22,297 nt of DNA, taken from the NCBI GenBank assembly GCA_009731375.1, contig BJOX01000184.1:829313-851609 (forward strand), in the 5' to 3' direction. Source of the DNA: Paulinella micropora (Eukaryota > Cercozoa > Imbricatea > Euglyphida). Under the pieces are notes generated by a model. The model saw nothing but the letters and a program-made list of their open reading frames with translations. It made no database searches and had not been told where the DNA came from. A program made the translations under genes and the position numbers. Below, one piece after another: positions 17,792 to 22,297 of the stretch; the stretch's first letter is position 1; every line of letters begins with the position of its first letter.

Positions 17792-17992
17792 AAGAAGAAG
17801 AAAGAAGAAGAAGAAAGAAGAAGAAAGAAGAAGAGAGAAGAAGAAGAAAGAAGAAGAAAGAAGAAGAAGAAAGAAGAAGAAGAAAGAAGAAGAAGAAGAA
17901 AGAAGAAGAAGAAAGAAGAAGAAGAAAGAAGAAGAAAGAAGAAGAAGAGAGAAGAAGAAGAAAGAAGAAGAAGAAAGAAGAAGAAAGAAGAA

Positions 17993-18048
<56 letters not shown>

Positions 18049-19079
18049 AGAAGAAGAAGAAGAAGAAGAAGAAGAAGAAAGAAGAAGAAGAAGAAGAAGA
18101 AGAAGAAGAAGAAGAAAGAAGAAGAAGAAGAAGGAAGAAGAAGAAGAAGAAGAAGAAGAAGAAGAAGAAAGAAGAAGAAGAAGAAGAAGAAGAAAGAAGA
18201 AGAAAGAAGAAGAAAGAAGAAGAAGAAAGAAGAAAGAAGAAAGAAGAAAGAAGAAAGAAGAAAGAAGAAGAAGAAGAAGAAGAAGAAGAAGAAGAAGAAG
18301 AAGAAGAAGAAGAAGAAGAAAGAAGAAGAAAGAAGAAGAAGAAGAAGAAGAAGAAGAAGAAGAAGAAGAAGAAAGAAGAAGAAGAAGAAGAAGAAGAAGA
18401 GGAGAAGAAGAAAGAAGAAGAAAGAAGAAGAAAGAAGAAGAAAGAAGAAGAAAGAAAAAGAAAGAAGAAGAAAGAAGAAGAAAAAGAAAAGAAGAAGAAG
18501 AAGAAGAGAAGAAGAAGAAGAAAGAAGAAGAAAGAAGAAGAAAGAAGAAGAAAGAAGAAGAAAGAAGAAAGAAGAAGAAGAAGAAGAAGAAGAAAGAAGA
18601 AGAAAGAAGAAGAAAGAAGAAGAAGAAGAAGAAGAAGAAGAAGAAGAAGAAGAAGAAGAAGAAAGAAGAAGAAGAAAGAGGAAGAAGAAAGAGGAAGAAG
18701 AAAGAAGAAGAAGAAAGAAGAAGAAGAAAGAAGAAGAAGAAAGAAGAAGAAGAAAGAAGAAGAAGAAAGAAGAAGAAAGAAGAAGAAGAAGAAGAAGAAG
18801 AAGAAGAAGGAAGAAGAAGAAGAAGAAGAAGAAGAAGAAGAAGAAGAAGAAGAAGAAAGAAGAAGGAAGAAGAAAGAAGAAGAAAGAAGAAGAAAGAAGA
18901 AGAAAGAAGAAGAAGAAAGAAGAAGAAAGAAGAAGAAGAAGAAGAAGAAAGAAGAAGAAAGAAGAAGAAGAAAGAAGAAGAAGAAAGAAGAAGAAGAAGA
19001 AAGAAGAAGAAGAAAGAAGAAGAAGAAAGAAGAAGAAAGAAGAAGAAGAGAGAAGAAAAAGAAGAAGAAAGAAGAAGAA
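17792..19079. repeat. Headless module, entirely purine
   Basis: I find no C or T on the + strand for 1288 bases between two N gaps, the longest such run in the window. The order of parts resembles copies A-C: GAGG words near 18008-18020, a 7-bp array at about 18227-18268, a GAGG pair at 18678 and 18691, and an AAGGAAG word near 18867. No ATG/GTTG head is present. Confidence 0.87.
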
Positions 19080-19089
19080 NNNNNNNNNN
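19080..19089. other. Assembly gap, 10 N
   Basis: A ten-N placeholder in AAG repeat. Confidence 0.98.
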
Positions 19090-19115
19090 AAGAAGAAGAA
19101 GAAGAAGAAGAAGAA

Positions 19116-19156
<41 letters not shown>

Positions 19157-19949
19157 GGAAGAAGAAGAAAAAGAAAGAAGAAGAAGAAGAAGAAGAAGAA
19201 GAAGAAGAAGAAGAAGAAGAAAGAAGAAGAAGAAGAAGAAGAAGAAGAAGAAGAAAGAAGAAGAAGAAGAAGGAAGAAGAAGAAGAAGGAAGAAGAAGAA
19301 GAAGAAAGAAGAAGAAGAAGAAAGAAGAAGAAGAAAGAAGAAAGAAGAAAGAAGAAAGAAGAAAGAAGAAAGAAGAAGAAGAAGAAGAAGAAGAAGAAGA
19401 AGAAGAAGAAGAAGAAGAAGAAGAAAGAAGAAGAAGAAGAAGAAGAAGAAGAAGAAGAAGAAGAAGAAGAAGAAGAAAGAAGAAGAAGAAGAAGAAGAAG
19501 AAGAAGAAGAAGAAGAAGAAGAAAGAAGAAGAAGAAAGAGGAAGAAGAAAGAAGAAGAAGAAAGAAGAAGAAGAAAGAAGAAGAAAGAAGAAGAAGAAAG
19601 AAGAAGAAGAAAGAAGAAGAAGAAGAAGAAGAAGAAGAAGAAGAAGAAGAAGAAAGAAGAAGAAGAAGAAGAAGAAGAAGAAGAAGAAGAGGAGAAGAAG
19701 AAAGAAGAAGAAAGAAGAAGAAAGAAGAAGAAAGAAGAAAGAAAAAGAAAGAAGAAGAAAAAGAAGAAAAAGAAAAGAAGAAGAAGAAGAAGAAAAAGAA
19801 GAAAAAGAAAAAGAAGAAGAAGAAGAAGAAGAAAGAAGAAGGAAGAAGAAGAAAGAAGAAGGAAGAAGAAGAAGAAAGAAGAAGAAAGAAGAAGAAAGAA
19901 GAAGAAGAAAGAAGAAGAAAGAAGAAGAAAGAAGAAGAAGAAGAAGAAG
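19090..19949. repeat. Headless module, second copy, with reduced GAGG set
   Basis: Three GAGG words (about 19138-19160) and the AAGAAGAAGGAAG stretch near 19265-19290 match positions in the preceding module. The 7-bp array is at about 19333-19375 and only one GAGG is left near 19547, where other copies have a pair. No pyrimidine is seen from 19090 to 19975. Confidence 0.85.
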
Positions 19950-20259
19950 AAGAGAAGAAGGAGAAAGAAGAAGAATGAAGAAAAAGAAGAAAGAGGAAGA
20001 AGAAAGAAGCAGAAAGCAGAAGAAGAAAGAAGAAGAAGAAAGAAGGAGAAGAAAGAAGAAGAAAGAAGAAGAAGAAAGAAGAAGAAGAAGAAGAAGAAGA
20101 AGAAGAAGAAGAAGAAGAAGAAGAAGAAAGAAGAAGGAAGAAGAAGAAAGAAGGAAGAAGAAGAAAGAAGAAGAAGAAGAAAGAAGAAGAAAGAAGAAGA
20201 AAGAAGAAGAAAGAAGAAGAAAGAAGAAGAAGAAGAAGAAGAAGAAGAAGAAGAAGAAG
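19950..20259. repeat. Terminal-family unit 1 (GAGAAGAAGGAG head)
   Basis: The head is GAGAAGAAGGAGAAAG, then AATGAAG (ATG at 19975), then AAAGAGGAAG. It has private C in GCAG words near 20010-20018. AAAG(AAG)n units and AAGG words follow, and pure AAG precedes the next head. Confidence 0.87.
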
Positions 20260-21041
20260 AAGAGAAGAAGAAGGAGAAAGAAGAAGAATGAAAAAAAGAG
20301 GAAAGAGGAAGAAGAAAGAAGAAGAAAGAAGAAGAAAGAAGAAGAAAGAAGAAGAAAGAAGAAAGAAGAAAGAAGAAGAAAGAAGAAGAAAGAAGAAGAA
20401 AGAAGGAGAAGCAAGAAGAAGAAGAAAGAAGAAGAAGAAAGAAGAAGAAGAAAGAAGAAGAAAGAAGAAGAAAGAAGAAGAAAGAAGAAGAAGAAAGAAG
20501 GAGAAGAAGAAGAAGAAAGAAGAAGAAAGAAGAAGAAGAAAGAAGAAGAAGAAAGAAGAAGAAAGAAGAAGAAAAAGAAAGAAGAAGAAAGAAGAAGAAG
20601 AAAGAAGAAGAAAGAAGAAGAAAGAAGAAGAAGAAAGAAGAAGAAGAAAGAAGAAGAAAGAAGAAGAAAGAAGAAGAAGAAGAAGAAGAAGAAGAAGAAG
20701 AAAAAAGAAGAAGAAGAAGAAGAAGAAGAGGAGAAGAAGAAGAAGAAGAAGAAGAAGAAGAAGAAGAAGAAGAAGAAGAAAGAAGAAGAAGAAGAAAGAA
20801 GAAGGAAGAAGAAGAAGAAAGAAGAAGAAAGAAGAAGAAAGAAGAAGAAATAAGAAGAAAGAAGAAGAAAAAGAAAAGAAGAAGAAGAAGAAGAAGAAGA
20901 AGAAGAAGAAAGAAGAAGAAGAAGAAGAAGAAGAAGAAGAAGAAAGAAGAAGAAAGAAGAAGAAAGAAGAAGGAAGAAGAAGAAGAAAAAAGAAGAAAGA
21001 AGAAAGAAGAAGAAGAAGAAAGAAGAAGAAAGAAGAAGAAA

Positions 21042-21071
<30 letters not shown>
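20260..21071. repeat. Terminal-family unit 2
   Basis: The same head recurs (ATG at 20288), followed by an A7 run in place of AAGAAAAAG. The body is 10-bp units, AAGGAGAAGCAAG near 20403-20414, 13-bp units, and AATAAG words near 20850 and 21041. At about 810 bp from head to head it is the longest unit of this family. Confidence 0.86.
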
Positions 21072-21072
<1 letters not shown>

Positions 21073-21517
21073 AAGAGAAGAAGGAGAAAGAAGAAGAAAG
21101 AAGAAAAAGAAGAAAGAGGAAGAAGAAAGAAGAAGAAAGAAGAAGAAAGAAGAAGAAAGAAGAAGAAAGAAGAAAGAAGAAAGAAGAAGAAAGAAGAAGA
21201 AAAGGAAGAAGAAAGAAGATGAAGCAAGAAGAAGAAGCAAGAAGAAGAAGAAAGAAGAAGAGAGAAGAAGAAGAAAGAAGAAGAAAGAAGAAGAAAGAAG
21301 AAAGAAGAAGAAAGAAGGAGAAGAAGAAGAAGAAAGAAGAAGAAAGAAGAAGAAGAAGAAGAAGAAGAAGAAAGAAGAAAGAAGAAGAAGAAAGAAGAAG
21401 GAAGAAGAAGAAGAAAGAAGAAGAAGAAAGAAGAAGAAAGAAGAAGAAGAAAGAAGAAGAAAGAAGAAGAAAGAAGAAGAAGAAGAAGAAGAAGAAGAAG
21501 AAGAAGAAGAAGAAGAA
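21072..21517. repeat. Terminal-family unit 3, head lacking the T
   Basis: The head is the same except that AATGAAG reads AAAGAAG (about 21097-21103). The rest, including AAAGAGGAAG, is kept. GATGAAGCAAG and AGAAGCAAG words lie near 21218-21242. Confidence 0.86.
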
Positions 21518-22193
21518 GAGAAGAAGAAGGAGAAAGAAGAAGAATGAAGAAAAAGAAGAAAGAGGAAGAAGAAAGAAGAAGAAAGAAGAAGAAAGAAGAA
21601 GAAAGAACAAAGAAGAAAGAAGAAGAAAGAAGAAAGAGAAGAAAAGGAAGAAAGAAGGAGAAGCAAGAAGAAGAAGAAAGAAGAAGAAGAAAGAAGAAGA
21701 GAGAAGAAGAAGAGAGAAGAAGAAGAAGAAGAAAGAAGAAGAAGAAAGAAGGAGAAGAAGAAGAAGAAAGAAGAAGAAGAAAGAAGAAGAAGAAAGAAGA
21801 AGAAGAAAGAAGAAGAAAGAAGAAGATGAAGAAAGAAGAAGAAAGAAGAAGAAGAAAGAAAGAGAAGAAGAAGAAGAAGAAGAAGAAGAAGAAGAAAGAA
21901 GAAGAAAGAAAGAAGAAGAAGAAGAAGAAGAAGAAGAAGAAGAACAAAGAAAGAAGAAGAAGAAGAAGAAGAAGAAAGAAGAAGAAGAAGAAGAAAGAAG
22001 AAGAAGAAGAAAGAAGAAGAAGAAGAAAGAAGAAGAAGAAGAAGAAGAAGAAGAAGAAGAAAGAAGGAAGAAGAAGAAGAAGAAAGAAGGAAGAAGAAAG
22101 AAGAAGAAGAAAGAAGAAGAAGGAATAAGAAAGAAGAACAAGAAACAAGAACAAAGAAGAAGAAAGAAGAACAAGAAAGAAGAAGAAGAAGAA
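21518..22193. repeat. Terminal-family unit 4
   Basis: The head has ATG at 21544. The body has AAGGAGAAGCAAG near 21655-21667, as in unit 2, GATGAAG near 21827, and GAACAAG/GAAACAAG words near 22136-22172 shortly before the next head. Confidence 0.86.
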
Positions 22194-22297
22194 GAGAAGA
22201 AGAAGGAGAAAGAAGAAGAATGAAGAAAAAGAAGAAAGAGGAAGAAGAAAGAAGAAGAAAGAAGAAGAAAGAAGAAGAAAGAAGAAGAAAGAAGAAG
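22194..22297. repeat. Terminal-family unit 5, cut by the window end
   Basis: The head is complete (ATG at 22220, then AAAGAGGAAG) and is followed by 10-bp units to the last base. The purine tract therefore continues beyond the window. Confidence 0.88.

Larger units (their letters stand above)
2757..22297. repeat. Giant polypurine tract, + strand almost only A and G
   Basis: For about 19.5 kb to the window end the + strand is AAG-type purine repeat with rare isolated C or T. The building blocks are AAAG followed by one, two or three AAG triplets (7, 10 and 13 bp), plus pure AAG runs and variants such as AAGG, GAGG and AAAAG. Known biology of long GAA:TTC repeats includes intramolecular triplex (H-DNA) formation, polymerase stalling and length instability, and this tract has the composition for all of these. 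Stop codons cannot arise from these triplets on either strand, which explains the enormous open frames. I see no evidence of coding, promoters or RNA genes. Confidence 0.98.

Noticed and set aside
2140-22174. Very long minus-strand open frames of up to about 6600 codons (Phe/Leu/Ser)
   Set aside because: TTC, TCT and CTT are the only codons the repeat can give in that orientation and none is a stop. The frames also run through N gaps. They are compositional artefacts.
3079-22223. Many plus-strand open frames encoding Lys/Arg/Glu-only proteins
   Set aside because: AAG, AGA and GAA cannot form stops, and the frames change residue block at each 4-base step, which no real protein selection would keep. 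Starts are chance ATG from isolated T.
2221-22297. CRISPR-like repetition
   Set aside because: There are no unique spacers between constant repeats. Units are directly adjacent and low in complexity.
2757-22297. Telomere or canonical satellite
   Set aside because: No TTAGGG-type or other known telomere unit, and no single 100-400 bp monomer repeated evenly. Module lengths vary from about 0.3 to 2.8 kb.
2757-22297. Equivalence with the human FXN intron GAA expansion
   Set aside because: The repeat chemistry is similar, but there is no surrounding gene, no Alu context, and the units are not pure GAA.

Overview
This window is eukaryotic, non-coding, repeat-dominated DNA. I see no convincing gene, RNA gene or intact mobile element. 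The dense mosaic of dinucleotide and tetranucleotide microsatellites, followed by a giant purine-only tract, fits a large, repeat-rich eukaryotic genome, most likely an animal. The sequence does not allow a closer taxonomic call, and nothing in it looks bacterial.

Layout. Positions 1-604 are pyrimidine-rich simple repeats: (CT)n, (TCC)10, an 18-base C run, then (TATC)19, a CATC/CATCC mixture and (TATC)27. Positions 605-1097 are the longest stretch of ordinary sequence. It holds a roughly 116-bp imperfect palindrome and a short minus-strand peptide resembling a zinc knuckle, perhaps a worn transposon fragment. Positions 1098-1777 are a chain of CT, GT, GTAT, AAGT and ACGT repeats, including a 12-bp higher-order unit. 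Positions 1778-2633 alternate short unique islands with GA, TA, GGCA, GACA and CA repeats. At 2634-2756 several triplet repeats (GCT, GAT, GAA, TAG) lie next to one another.

From about 2757 to the end (about 19.5 kb) the + strand is almost entirely A and G. The tract is not a featureless GAA repeat. It is built from AAAG followed by one, two or three AAG triplets (7-, 10- and 13-bp units), separated by pure AAG runs. These are assembled into modules that recur at hundreds to thousands of bases. Examples are a perfect 46-copy 13-bp array (15486-16083), a 310-bp segment duplicated 560 bp away with one substitution, two copies of a module about 2.76 kb apart, four GAGG-array plus GGTGAAAG modules, three copies of a GTTG-bearing module, and a head motif occurring five times in the last 2.3 kb. 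Three N runs interrupt the tract, so its true length and copy numbers are uncertain.

The very long open frames in the purine tract follow from composition. AAG/AGA/GAA triplets and their complements cannot form stop codons, so the predicted Lys/Arg/Glu or Phe/Leu/Ser peptides are not annotated as proteins. The most interesting aspect is the hierarchical internal structure of the purine tract, which records its duplication history and should have strong potential for triplex (H-DNA) formation.
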